A stretch of 64,000 bases of DNA from Ascarosepion bandense (Eukaryota; Mollusca; Cephalopoda; Sepiida; Sepiidae), in NCBI GenBank assembly GCA_037127315.1, contig JBBBDQ010000310.1:5371001-5435000 (forward strand). Direction: 5' to 3'. Positions within the stretch are counted from its first letter, which is position 1; every line of letters begins with the position of its first letter. Both the position numbers and the translations under genes were made by a program. This document shows, one piece after another, positions 46,111 to 55,994 of the stretch. The notes under the pieces were generated by a model. It saw only the letters and a list, made by a program, of their open reading frames with translations, was not told the origin of the DNA and did not search any database.

Positions 46111-46149
46111 CTCGTAATGAACGCAGAGAAAAATAGGTCCAATGTTGCA

Positions 46150-46480
46150 CGGCTAATGATTAAGTAATAACCAGCACCTGGTTGCAAGAACATCCAACAA
46201 GTTTATGGACATGGGGAAGTCCTGGAGAAAAAACGAAAAGCCAAATCGACTATATAATTATAAATAAGAGATTCAGGAATGTAGCTTTACATTGCAAAGC
46301 ATACCCAAGGCGAAGAAGGTTTTTTTATTATACCGTATATATGTCAGCATATCGATTTTCATAGCAGTGCCTATAAAACTAGGCGCAAACGAATGTAAAC
46401 GCCAACAAACAATTAGCTTAGTGAGCCACATAACAAAACTTATCATCCGGATTCTTTTAAATAGGTCGTGAAGCAGAATC

Positions 46481-46542
<62 letters not shown>

Positions 46543-46800
46543 AGTAAACAGTGCCGGTTCGTCAAAGACATTATAACAAAGAACAAGATATTTACGCTCG
46601 AATTGTTATCAGAAAAGGCAATAAAATGCAGAAGGACGTGTCCCTGTGTTTTATAGACTACGCAAAGGTATTAGGTAAAGTACACCACGAAGATCTGTTA
46701 GAGATGCTTAGCAACCTTGACATATTCGAGAAAGACATTAGAAAAGTCAAGAACCTATATGGAAGCAAACCGCCTGCATACGGAGAAGGAAATTAGTTCA
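46150..46800 (+). pseudogene. Second RTE-type LINE fragment, same strand
   Basis: It begins with an endonuclease C-terminal segment (TWGSPGEKTKSQIDYIIINK, 46190-46270), then jumps to polymerase text (ISLVSHITKLIIRIL near 46430, LCFIDYAKVLGKVHHEDLLE near 46650). A (GA)n expansion at 46483-46540 sits inside the coding region. It ends around 46800. Confidence 0.7.
46483..46540. repeat. (GA)n microsatellite
   Basis: About 29 GA units, grown inside an RTE-type coding remnant. Confidence 0.95.
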
Positions 46801-47355
46801 GCAGATAAACACAAATCAAATGAAAGACAAAAAAAACTATAAAAATGTATTAAAACGAACTAATGAGAAAAAGACGAGAGTTAATGTTGACAACAATAAC
46901 TGAAACACTGAAAGAAAACCAGCGACGAAAACACAAATTACATGCATTGCCTCGCACACAAAATTAGATAAAAATAAGAACAGATAAAAAAGTATATGAA
47001 AAAACAAATTTAAATATAATTTTAAAGAAAGCAGTAAATTAAAAAAAATTGCAATGATTGTGGTCGAAAAGCAAGAAATTATTTATTATTATACTTTCTA
47101 CATCAATAGCAGAAGAAATGAAAAACTGTTTGACGATGAGTAAATATATAATCACAGTAAATGAACGGAAGAAAATTCAAGGAAACAGCAAATTATGCTT
47201 CTGGTAAAAGCCTGAAAAGTGGTGGTAAACGTTTCTTCAATCAACAACAAGCATCTGAATTTAAATTAAATTACGTCACCAACGAATAGGCACTTTCATG
47301 AACGTTTTCTAAATAATCATAATTTTACTTTTAGACTATCACGAGCAATAATGAT
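46800..47355. other. AT-rich stretch, no gene
   Basis: A-rich sequence, possibly further decayed RTE debris near 46800-46930. Nothing callable. Confidence 0.4.
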
Positions 47356-47357
47356 AT

Positions 47358-47359
<2 letters not shown>

Positions 47360-47394
<35 letters not shown>
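47360..47394. repeat. (TA)n microsatellite
   Basis: Forms the (TA) tail of the reverse-strand SINE at 47388-47562. Confidence 0.95.
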
Positions 47395-47398
<4 letters not shown>

Positions 47399-47562
47399 AT
47401 TCACAGACAGATGTATTTCGCTGTATCACAGCTCATCAGCACGGTTAGACTCCGATTATTTTTTAAGCCAGGATTGAAACCCGACCGAATTGGCGTCAGT
47501 CGGCGATTCTACCTCTGAGCTATAGGCGGTCGGTAGTAGGAGGCAGACTTTTTAGCGTATAT
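47388..47562 (-). mobile_element. tRNA-derived SINE with (TA)n tail (family S3), copy 2
   Basis: On the minus strand the order is acgctaaaaagtctgcctcc, tatagctcagaggtagaatc (A-box region), gggtttcaatcctggc (B-box region), gagctgtgatacagcgaa, then (TA)n. The tRNA-like part is complete enough to see the A-box and B-box spacing. Confidence 0.7.
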
Positions 47563-47577
47563 ATATATATATATATA

Positions 47578-47594
47578 TTGTAACAACCATTACA

Positions 47595-47634
<40 letters not shown>

Positions 47635-47653
47635 TGGTAATGGTTGTTACAAT
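47578..47653. repeat. Inverted element ends flanking (TA)n
   Basis: The left arm attgtaacaaccattac (47578-47594) and its reverse complement gtaatggttgttacaat (47637-47653) enclose about 40 bp of mostly TA. Confidence 0.9.
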
Positions 47654-47689
47654 GTTTTTAAATTCATAGTATCACTCCACAAAAAAATT

Positions 47690-47745
47690 CTCATGTTTCG
47701 AAGCCAGCCCATTATGTTTTGGCTTCATCCTCAGGTGATTTTGTT
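47690..47745 (-). repeat. CTGAGGA-stem-GAAA motif
   Basis: On the minus strand CTGAGGATGAAGCC, a 15-base loop, GGCTTCGAAAC. The six-base stem (GAAGCC with GGCTTC) is perfect. It has the same layout as family H and as 48368-48394. Confidence 0.65.
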
Positions 47746-47953
47746 TAGAAATGAGAATTATCTAATTGAAAAGACCGTTTATTTTTGTTGGATTTGTTAT
47801 TTTTGGGTTTTAGAGGGGTTGGTCTGTAATTTGAGTTCCGTTGATATTTTTACTGGTCTTATGGTCAAGTGTTTGTTTTTGGCAGAGTTCATGATAGGTT
47901 AATCTATTAATCTAGAAAGGGCTGGTGGTGCTGGCGCCTAGCTTGTTTGGTTT

Positions 47954-48220
47954 AGGGGTTGGTAGGTGTTGTTTTGTTTTGGGGTTGGTTTCTTCTTAAT
48001 TTAATGTATGTTATTTTGTATTGGGTGTGTGCTTTTTCTTGTTTTTTTTATTTTTTTGTTTTTTATAAAATATACCTTTTTCAAAATATATCTTTCATAA
48101 AAAAGTATAGGGGTTGGTAGGTGTTGTTTCGTTTTGGGGTTGGTTTCTCCTTAATTTAATGTATATTTTTTTGTATTGGGGTGTGTGCTTTTTGCTGTTT
48201 TTTATTTTTTTGTTTTTTAC
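47954..48220 (+). repeat. Tandem duplication of a T/G-rich unit
   Basis: A block beginning ggggttggtaggtgttgttt occurs at about 47954 and again at about 48109, with ggggttggtttct and ttaatttaatgtat following each time. Unit spacing is about 155 bp. Confidence 0.8.
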
Positions 48221-48289
48221 GAGTTCAACAACTTAGTTACAATATATATATATATATATAATGAATGTCTATTATTTTTAATTATAAGT

Positions 48290-49030
48290 CGTTCTAAACA
48301 TTTCAGGTGAAAATAATAACAAACATTATCCAACATTTTGATATATTTTTATTATGTTGGTTCTACGCTTTCGGCTCAGATGAGCCATCTTCAGAGAGGT
48401 TACAGGGATGTTAACATAAAGACATCCACCATCAAAGATGATTTTATCTTGTGTTGACATAAAACATTGCTAAGCAACGATAACAGTCACCGAATAGCAG
48501 ACATAGTTCGTATTTTTTTAATGCGGTTCTATGACGTCACTCTGCATGAGAGACAGAATGTTAACAGAACCATAGGTCTAAATGCAATGTGAAGATTGAA
48601 AGGTGATTTTATTAAGTGTAGGTTGTTTTGATTTAATGTAGATGGCTTCCAATATTTGCAGGTTCTTTTTACTGTATGTATGAGTGAGTTTTATTGTTAT
48701 TGACTAAAATCTAATATTACCTACATAGCTATGTTTTTCTAAGAAATGTTGTTTAATTGAACTCTGATTAAAAATGTGACAGGTAAGTCTACGAGAGAGC
48801 GTGGTTGTATTTAAACCAATATATGTAGTGGGTTTATTATTAATACCAGAGATACAATCTCTGAACGGGCATGTAAACTGATACACTACATTGGTTTTCT
48901 GTAGAGGATTTAGATGTGTGGTTATAGGTTTATTAGAGACTATGAAGTCAATTGTTTTAAATTTTTTATGATATATGATGAGCTTAATTTGATTATTATT
49001 ATTTATTGGTTTAACATTTCTACGTATTAT
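48290..49030 (-). pseudogene. Penelope-like element, GIY-YIG endonuclease region
   Basis: On the minus strand the frame reads NVVYQFTCPFRDC (about 48860-48895), then TYIGLNTTTLSRRLTCH (about 48780-48840), then SIKQHFLEKH (about 48740), then a continuation LQILEAIYIKSKQPTLN (about 48620-48670). This is the Cys-containing linker, YIG motif, Arg helix and C-terminal helix of the Penelope-like GIY-YIG domain. The reverse transcriptase is missing (5' truncation at the (TA)n tract 49048-49104). One stop lies between the YIG part and the last helix. (TA)n also borders the 3' side (48243-48260). Confidence 0.8.
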
Positions 49031-49044
49031 TTGCTGCCTCGATA

Positions 49045-49047
<3 letters not shown>

Positions 49048-49104
<57 letters not shown>
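49048..49104. repeat. (TA)n microsatellite
   Basis: It separates the truncated Penelope-like element from the repeat at 49105-49300. Confidence 0.95.
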
Positions 49105-49108
<4 letters not shown>

Positions 49109-49300
49109 CCTTTTACGTTCTTGGAGAGAGGGACAATAGCAAAGCGGAGTCAGGCTCAATTAATTAGAGAGACAATAGCGAGGCAGCGTCGGTTCAGTTC
49201 ATTCTTTTTACTACCGGTTATTAAACTTTACCAGTTATTAAAACTCCTGCCGTTTGTTTGCTCTTATGCTCTGTAACAGTGCCTTATTCTTTTATTTTTT
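49105..49300 (+). repeat. Repeat P, copy 1, abutting (TA)n
   Basis: It shares gagagacaatagcgagg, tactaccggttattaaac, tttgctcttatgc and caataattatgtcgtcgagt with the reverse-strand copy at 52185-52345. Both copies touch a (TA)n tract. It is likely the end of a (TA)-targeting retroelement, possibly Penelope-like. Confidence 0.7.
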
Positions 49301-49678
49301 TTCAATAATTATGTCGTCGAGTAGTAAAGAATATATTTATGTCCTCTCTATTAAAATAAATATTCCTCTTGTCACACTCAGGGTGGTTGAATTGTTTTGT
49401 CCTTTCTTATGTTTTAATGTAAGATATTTAACGGTAGGTACATGAGTATATATTTTTGACGACATATCGATATAAATATTTTGCAGTCATTTTTGACGGC
49501 ACGGGCCCGCTCGTATTTTTATATCGCTTAATTCATTTATATAATTAGTTGTCGAAATCTCGTGATGTCTTGCTTTCAGACTAACCCAATCTGGGTTTAC
49601 TTCATCGTTTTTTCGTTTATGACAAGAATTTCAAGTGGTCATGAATTATTAGAAAGTTTTAAATCGCAATGGGATATT

Positions 49679-49731
49679 TAAATCCTATAAAATTATAAAT
49701 CCTATAAAATTTTAAATCTTATAAAATTTTC
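49679..49731 (+). repeat. Three short tandem units of about 18 bp
   Basis: aaatcctataaaatt recurs three times with minor changes. Confidence 0.8.
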
Positions 49732-49801
49732 AACGACATCAACAATAATAATGAATAACGCATATAAGTTCAAGAGAAAATAAGGAAATTAACAAGTTTC
49801 T

Positions 49802-49803
49802 TT

Positions 49804-49848
<45 letters not shown>

Positions 49849-50235
49849 TTTTTCTTCATGTGCCGTGTCCCTTCAGAACGATCAGGGACTTCCACTTGGC
49901 GCGGTCTCTTGTTGCTCTCAATATTTTCCCACTTGGTATCTCTCTCAAAACCCGCTCTGCCATCCAATTGCACAGGCCTATCAAGTAGGTCACGAGCTGT
50001 TTTCCCCTGTTTCTCATTCCCTCTATCCGTCCTGTGAGTATTAAATTCTCCAGGCCCTTATTGCTCATTACATGTCCTAGAAACTAATCTGTTTCTTCCT
50101 TATGCTAATTATGAGTTTTTTTCTATCTCCTGCCACACCTCGTCATCAATCAAGTACTCAAGTCCATGGTATCCTCAGTATCTTTCTGTAGAACCACCTC
50201 CTAGCAAGATTAGAAAGAGCGAGTGAAAATAAGTA
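49802..50235 (-). pseudogene. RTE-type LINE 3' end with (GAA)n tail
   Basis: On the minus strand: WFYRKILRIPWT near 50205, a stop-interrupted middle, then an open stretch MSNKGLENLILTGRIEGMRN from 50068, ending KSLIVLKGHGT next to a (GAA)n tract (49802-49857). It preserves the element's natural 3' end, and the simple repeat is the element's tail. It is 5'-truncated. Confidence 0.8.
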
Positions 50236-50357
50236 GTATCATTGATTCAGAAAATGTTTTAAGATCAAGATTTTATACAATTCAACCAACCGTAACACTC
50301 GCTGCTCAGTTGATCAATGCAGAATATTTACAATATAGAAACGCCTAATCTCACTAT

Positions 50358-51072
50358 TATCTAAACTTATTTATAAATGGAACTTTGTCTGTGTGTGTGT
50401 GTGTCCATTACCTATAGACTCCGAAACGGCTGAACCGATTTTCTTGAAAATTTGCACTATAAGCGCCTGTGAGTGTTCTTAGCTAGGTTTTATGTCGAGG
50501 TAGCCCCGATAAATATCGAAAATCGATAATTGAAAAAATCGGGTTATAGAAGGAGTGGTCCGATTTTAATAAAATTTGATACACTCATAGACAAAGACAT
50601 AGGAAACGATATTCAGAAGTTTCAAGGTTGCAGTTCTTACAAAAGTGCAGAAAATCGATAATATATATATATATATAAAAGGCAAGATGTTTGTGTGTGT
50701 GTGTCTGTTTATCTGCCTATATGTCTGTATTTTTTTCAGCCCTTTTATTTTAGTATTTGCTTCGGGTTTGACTCTAAGTAGGTATAATTGTAGTTCTTAG
50801 TCTCAGCCATGATACCATTTACTCAGAGGACTTATTTAGCCTTCAAAATTCAGTTTACGACGAAAAAGCTTATTTGATATCGATACCAGGAAATCAAACT
50901 TTGACTTATATCTATTCATTTTTCTTTCAGTCTGCGGTTTCGCTTTAACTGGAAACAACTATTGCCTTTTAGTCTTTCGTGCCAACGTCCAAAGAGTCTG
51001 AGCTCCAGGAACCATGGATTAGTTTTAAAGCTTTCATTACACCTGAGCAACGCCGGGCTATACTGCTAGTCA
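50358..51072 (-). mobile_element. Dispersed element D, copy 3, with an internal insertion
   Basis: The reverse-strand copy is colinear with copies 1 and 2 except for about 215 bp at 50657-50873. The insertion splits the conserved segment ggtatcgatatcaaa...ttctgcac. It begins with (TA)n and contains gtgtgtgtgtgtctgtttatc. The element's terminal gcaacgccgggctatactgc is complete at 51048-51069. Confidence 0.75.
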
Positions 51073-51259
51073 TTTATAATTAAACGAGTGTACCATGCAG
51101 TAAAAAATGACGCTAAAAAATTTGAGGGAATTATATATGTATATTTCATATAATTATTTAATTATTTAATTTTTGATTATAATTAAATTACACCAGTACA
51201 CAGTTGTATTAAAAAGTGTTCAATACAATTATATTGTATTATATTACAATTATATTGTA

Positions 51260-51436
51260 GTTATATTACGCAACCCCGTTTTCTATTGTCTGTTGTCTTC
51301 AGGCGATTTGCAATAACTGATTTTACAGTTTGTTTTTACCGTTACGTGAGCGTTCTTAAAGAAAACCCAGTAAAATCAGTTATTTCAAATCGCCTGAATA
51401 CACTAAATGGTAGAAATCTAGGTTGCGTAATATAAC
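51260..51436. repeat. Foldback with 67-base arms
   Basis: The arms 51260-51326 and 51370-51436 are reverse complements over most of their length, with perfect outer (gttatattacgcaacc) and inner (ttcaggcgattt, aataactgattttac) blocks and a poorer middle. The loop is about 43 bases. No coding capacity. Confidence 0.85.
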
Positions 51437-52037
51437 TCGTTTACAAATGAAAAATAAATTTCATATATATATTTAATTATTTTTTAAACAAACACAAATA
51501 CATATATGTAAACTTTCTCTATTTCGTCTTGGTTCTGATGAAGCATTAACTATCGAAATGCATAATCAAATCTCTCCTCTCTTTTCATGCAATATTTCCA
51601 TTTATCAAATTGGAAACTTTATATATATATAGGTCGTTCTCCATTTTACCTCATTGTCCTGGAGGCTTTGACGATACAGTCAAACCCCACTTCTCTGTGC
51701 AAAAAAATAAGATCTCAAGCTACAATTGGATTTATTCGGATCTTTTGGTTAAGGTTTATGACGACGGGGAATCTTTTCCCGCTTTTCTGAACATTACCTA
51801 TTTTTCATCCCTGAATTTTAATTTTTCTTCCATGATATACCCATGACTAGTTTTATCGGACGAAAGGCTTGCCTCTGGTTTTTCTTGTTTTTTTTTCGTC
51901 GGATCATTTGATCGTTTTTAAAATCTTTTTTTTTCTGTTTTTAAGCGATATCATTAAACTATTTGTTTTTATAGTTTGTCATTTCTCACCATGGTTTTCC
52001 TCCTTAGGTATGTATTGGTATTTTTTGTACAAAAAAT

Positions 52038-52039
<2 letters not shown>

Positions 52040-52082
<43 letters not shown>

Positions 52083-52104
52083 ACGGTCTTTATTATAATA
52101 GAGA

Positions 52105-52164
<60 letters not shown>

Positions 52165-52165
52165 T
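52040..52165. repeat. Two long (TA)n tracts
   Basis: Tracts at about 52040-52080 and 52110-52162 are separated by 30 bases (caacggtctttattataata region). The frames on both strands here are poly-(Tyr-Ile). Confidence 0.95.
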
Positions 52166-52184
52166 TCATTACTCGATAACATAA

Positions 52185-52345
52185 TTATTACAAAAATAAA
52201 ATTATAAAGCACTGTAAGAGAGCAAACACGCGGGAAGAAGTTTAATAACTGGTAGTAAAGAGAAAGAACTGAGACGACGTTACCTCGCTATTGTCTCTCT
52301 AATGAACTAAGCCAATGTTTCTCTCTCTTTGAGCGTGACAGAAGT
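52185..52345 (-). repeat. Repeat P, copy 2, abutting (TA)n on both sides
   Basis: Reverse-strand counterpart of 49105-49300. (TA)n lies on its right (52349-52400) and close on its left. Confidence 0.7.
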
Positions 52346-52403
<58 letters not shown>

Positions 52404-52404
52404 C

Positions 52405-52730
52405 GAAAATAATTTTAACAACCGGCATATTTGCTTTATTTGTTTGAACATTATTTTTAATCGATACTCGCGTGTGAGTAGATATTCTGTTTTTGATCCA
52501 ACAGTATACTTATATATTTATTTCTACCGGCCGGAATATTTACGATAAATCTTTTGCCGAGTGACACACATTTTCGTAGAAAATTTATCTTAAATAATCA
52601 GGTCGGTAGAAATATATATATAATTATACTGTTTGATTAAAAATAAAATATCCACTCAAATACTAGTATTGATTAAATATAATGTTCAAACAAATCAATT
52701 AAATATATCAACGGTTTTTATTATCATAAA
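52405..52730. repeat. Long imperfect foldback, about 325 bp
   Basis: The left half (from ataattttaacaaccggc) matches the reverse complement of the right half along almost its full length. Landmarks are tttgtttgaacattat, gatatt with tttgatccaacagtata, tatttctaccgg and ttacgataaat on the left, each with a right-hand partner. The turn lies near 52555-52580. The arms differ by scattered substitutions. Confidence 0.85.
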
Positions 52731-52787
52731 AAGATTCCGAGATTATTCAAGTAAAGCTATTTCACATTATGAAAAACCCATTATTCA

Positions 52788-52921
52788 ACCCATAGATGGA
52801 GGAAGAAGAGATGGGTTAAGACCTTTCCCTCGGTTATTTGACCGTAAGTGAATGAAGCGAATTCGACCTCAGCTCTTTGATTTCTCATTTTGAGTCGATA
52901 TCCATTACAACACAACGCATG
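52788..52921 (-). mobile_element. S1 SINE head fragment
   Basis: It contains aacccatagatggaggaaga, gaccgtaagtgaatg, and a head region tcgatatccattacaacaca. The 3' half is missing. Confidence 0.7.
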
Positions 52922-52959
52922 AATGATTGCATTGGGGTAATTAAACCCTATGAAACTTC

Positions 52960-53190
52960 AAAAAGATTCCTCACCTGGCGATACAACATCCTGAACGAAG
53001 AGTTTCATTAAATGACAAAGACCATACTCGTTGAATATTTTCAAGAAAACAACAATAAAAATGGCAGCGCATATAATTGGAAGTGAAAATAAAGATATAA
53101 TCAAGATGTTAACTTTCTACACAACCAAAAACAAAAGCTTTGGAATTTAAACCCCAACAATACTAGAAAGAGCTATAACATTTAGTGTAC
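52960..53190 (+). repeat. Dispersed repeat R1, copy 2
   Basis: Homologous to 2670-2880, same orientation. It shares the gataatcaaga and caatactagaaa blocks. Confidence 0.55.
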
Positions 53191-53599
53191 TTGAGAATTC
53201 TAATTTTCAGATAAAAAAAAACTGTTTAATATAAAAAGATTTTATGAATTTCAATTCATATATGGAAACGGTTAAATTAATCATTCCCATTTTAAGTGCA
53301 TTAATATGTTTTCGGCTCGACTCATCACCCAAAGTCGGATTTTGTTTTGGAAGTGCTTCTTGGTTGGACCGAGAACTTTTCCGCACACTTTTTATCTTAT
53401 TGTAAGATGAATACGTTTCTTTGCACATTCACAGTCACGTGATCCGTAGCTAATAGTTTCATAGTGAGTATTACATGCACTGCATCCGGAGCTGCTGCAT
53501 GTGCGTCTAGGGAAAGATGACAGGACGGAACTTCAGGCTGTTTTTTAAATAAGAAGTTTTTAAACTGGTTGCTACACAAGGCAAGAAAGGTCAGTCTCA

Positions 53600-53728
53600 C
53601 CTGTTATTTAATCCATATAAATATGGATTTACGTTTTTTAAGAGCATTACTGCGAATTGAATGAAACAAACTCGTTCAGAATTCGAAATCGGCAAACTGA
53701 TAGCCGTTAAGCTACAAGCATACTAAGT
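53600..53728 (-). mobile_element. SINE head fragment
   Basis: It has a B-box-like ttcagaattcgaaatcgg and the S1 body text acctgttatttaatccat. Head and tail are incomplete. Confidence 0.55.
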
Positions 53729-53823
53729 ATAACAATAATAAAACTAGTTTATAATTCCAATATTATTTTCTTATATTATACAACTAAGAAATATTCAAAG
53801 GAGAGTAGCCATATAACATTTGT

Positions 53824-54480
53824 ATTTTTAAGAATAATTTTACTGAGTTAATACCAGCATTAAACAATGGATCTAATTCTACGACCGTTTGAGAATGACC
53901 AACATAGACGTGTGCAATAATTTGAATTGTTCTTTATAATATCTGTTTCACCAATCTGTTTAAAAAAGAAAAATATCCCGATTAAGAAAAAGGACAACAC
54001 CAGTATTATGCTGTTATCAAAAACGTGGGCACAGTTTCACTTTGACACTCTATTTATTTTACCAATAAGCCCCCTTACTAAAATGACAATCCCCGCAAAA
54101 AAACAAAAAAAAAAAACAAAAAAAAAACAAAAAAAAAAACAAAAAGTACCCCCCCACTAAAAACCCTAAAAAACTCAGTGTTTTTCGAATGTTGGTAACA
54201 TCTGGTATAGTGGAAGATCTAACGAATATTAATAACCCAAAATTTTCTCTATTTTTTTTACGTGCGAACCATATAATGTCAGTCAGTACCGGCTTACAGC
54301 CACATCCTGTTGAAACACCAAATAATTTTCGAATAATTTTACTATTGAGTCAATACCAGTATTAAACAATGAATCTAATTCTACGATCGTTTGTATATGA
54401 TTATCATAGATGTGTGCAATAATTTGAATTTTTATTTCTGTCTCTTTTATTCTTAAGCTTAAAGGCCACATCACATTGAA
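53824..54480 (+). repeat. Repeat block B, copy 2, preceded by a partial tandem copy
   Basis: 53940-54480 is homologous to 33265-33865. The stretch 53824-53940 repeats the last ~120 bp of the same block (aataattttactgagttaat to gtgtgcaataatttgaat), so there are one and a fraction tandem units. The 63-codon minus frame at 54283-54474 corresponds to that at 33681-33878. Confidence 0.85.
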
Positions 54481-54490
54481 ATATTGTTTT

Positions 54491-54655
54491 CCTCACGATC
54501 AGCGATGTTAGCAATATCGAGCCTGGTCAGTACCTAGATTGGTCGAGTTCTAATTCCAGTTGGGTTCGTTATATTCATTTATGCGTAAATCCCTTAGGAA
54601 AGGCATGAAACCACCTCCTCTCCTTCCAGCTATGGGTTAGTTAGTTAGGGTACTA
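54491..54655 (+). mobile_element. 5S-like segment fused to SINE body, copy 3
   Basis: 54491-54543 resembles the middle of 5S rRNA on the + strand (gatcagcgatgttagcaata, gcctggtcagtacctag). It joins directly at about 54543 to a B-box-like gagttctaattccag and S1 body (aaaggcatgaaacc, agctatgggttag). Here the A-box half of the tRNA-like module is missing. Confidence 0.6.
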
Positions 54656-54880
54656 TCCACCTCACACTAGGCCTAGTTGTGACACAATGGTCAGTTTTTA
54701 ATGTGGGGAATCCGAGCGCGTGCACTCAGGCCGCCGGTCAAATATTACCCAGCCCCCTACTCCGCAGAACTGACGGTAACTGAGTACTAAGCTTCTCTTT
54801 GGCAGTCTAAAATTGTCTTAACACGTCTAGGCTTGTCTTTGCTGTTTATACATAACCGGCAGGCGGCCTGCACAAGGTAA
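54655..54880 (+). repeat. Single unit related to the 29.7-kb tandem array
   Basis: It shares tgtgacacaatggtcag, tttttaatgtggggaatc, gcgtgcactcaggcc and ggtaactgagta with 27490-27720. Confidence 0.6.
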
Positions 54881-55084
54881 GTTTGGGTTAGTAAAACTTG
54901 TATCACTAAAACCATTATTATATATATAAAATAATTTCGTATTTAGTGTTCACCGTTAAATAACTTGTAGAGGTTGATAAGCATTTAAACAAAACAACCA
55001 AGCAACATTTTATTTTTAAGAAACAATTTAAATAACAGAAAAAAAATATTGTTTTTTATGTACATCATTTAGTTTGCTAAAGAA

Positions 55085-55545
55085 CTTAGTTCACTGGTGC
55101 CTCCTCCACAAGAATTTACTCAGGCAACCAGATTGGCATCAGATTCCACCCTTTTACTGTTAGATCAACCAAATGCAGGCGACAATTCCACTTCATCAGT
55201 TTCTTTTCTCGCGCTTCTCGCCTGTAGAACTCCCTTCCATATACTTGCTTTCCTGACGGCTATAACCTCCAAGAATTCAAATGCAAAGTCAATTCCCATC
55301 TCTTATCCACTAAACTCTAACCCTTTCCACATCACCCCGCGTATCTTGTTCTTTTTCCTTCTTTCTAGCTTCGTAACTGTCTTCACTCCTGTATTCATAT
55401 CCTTCTCTTGCCCTTTCTCTTTCTCCCCCTATAGCTGGTTCGTCTTCACTCTTTTCCTGTCTAAAACTTTAACTCTCTTATGTAGCCCCCTGCACAGCAG
55501 TGTTGGTACCACCTTGCTTGGGGTGAAATGATTAAAAAGGGCATG
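55085..55545 (+). mobile_element. LINE 3' fragment
   Basis: The + strand carries the C-terminal region (gaacttagttcactggtgcc, cttccatatacttgctttcc) and the family tail (tatgtagccccctgcac, ttggggtgaaatgattaaaa). It is 5'-truncated. Confidence 0.8.
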
Positions 55546-55686
55546 AGAAGCGTAAGAATAGTAGAAAGTGTAATAAAATGTTTTTAAAAGGATTATATAA
55601 GACAAAACGAACAGAATAAGTTATGATTTTTGATTGCGTCGAACTCGTTCTATTTTATATTGATGATGTTGGAAAACGATATATAG

Positions 55687-55994
55687 ATTTTTTATATAAG
55701 TTAAGCGCCATGCGTGATACACGCTTGAGTAATCATATCTCAAAAGATACCTGGCTGATTGGGCAGAAGATTTTCCCGCAGTAGGTTGCGATTATTTTCT
55801 GCGGTAGACTGATTGTCAACCAAGGCTATAAAACTCAATCTATCCTCTTATTTAACCCATAGCTGGGTAAAACAGACGGATTAATATCTTTCCCAAAGGT
55901 ATTTGCGTGTAAGTGAATGTGACGAATCAACTGGATTCAAGCCGATATCTACTGCACCACAATGCATATCCTTCCTTAGTACAATTTTTTATAT
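55687..55994 (-). mobile_element. tRNA-derived SINE (S1) with 11-bp flanking repeat
   Basis: ATTTTTTATAT occurs at 55687-55697 and 55984-55994 and is a likely target-site duplication. The minus-strand SINE between them lacks the terminal gactgactg of other copies, ending at gcgcttaac. Confidence 0.75.

Noticed and set aside
51869..52207. Frames with poly-(Tyr-Ile)
   Set aside because: They are direct translations of (TA)n tracts, as are those at 25626-26040, 48914-49276 and 59391-59621.
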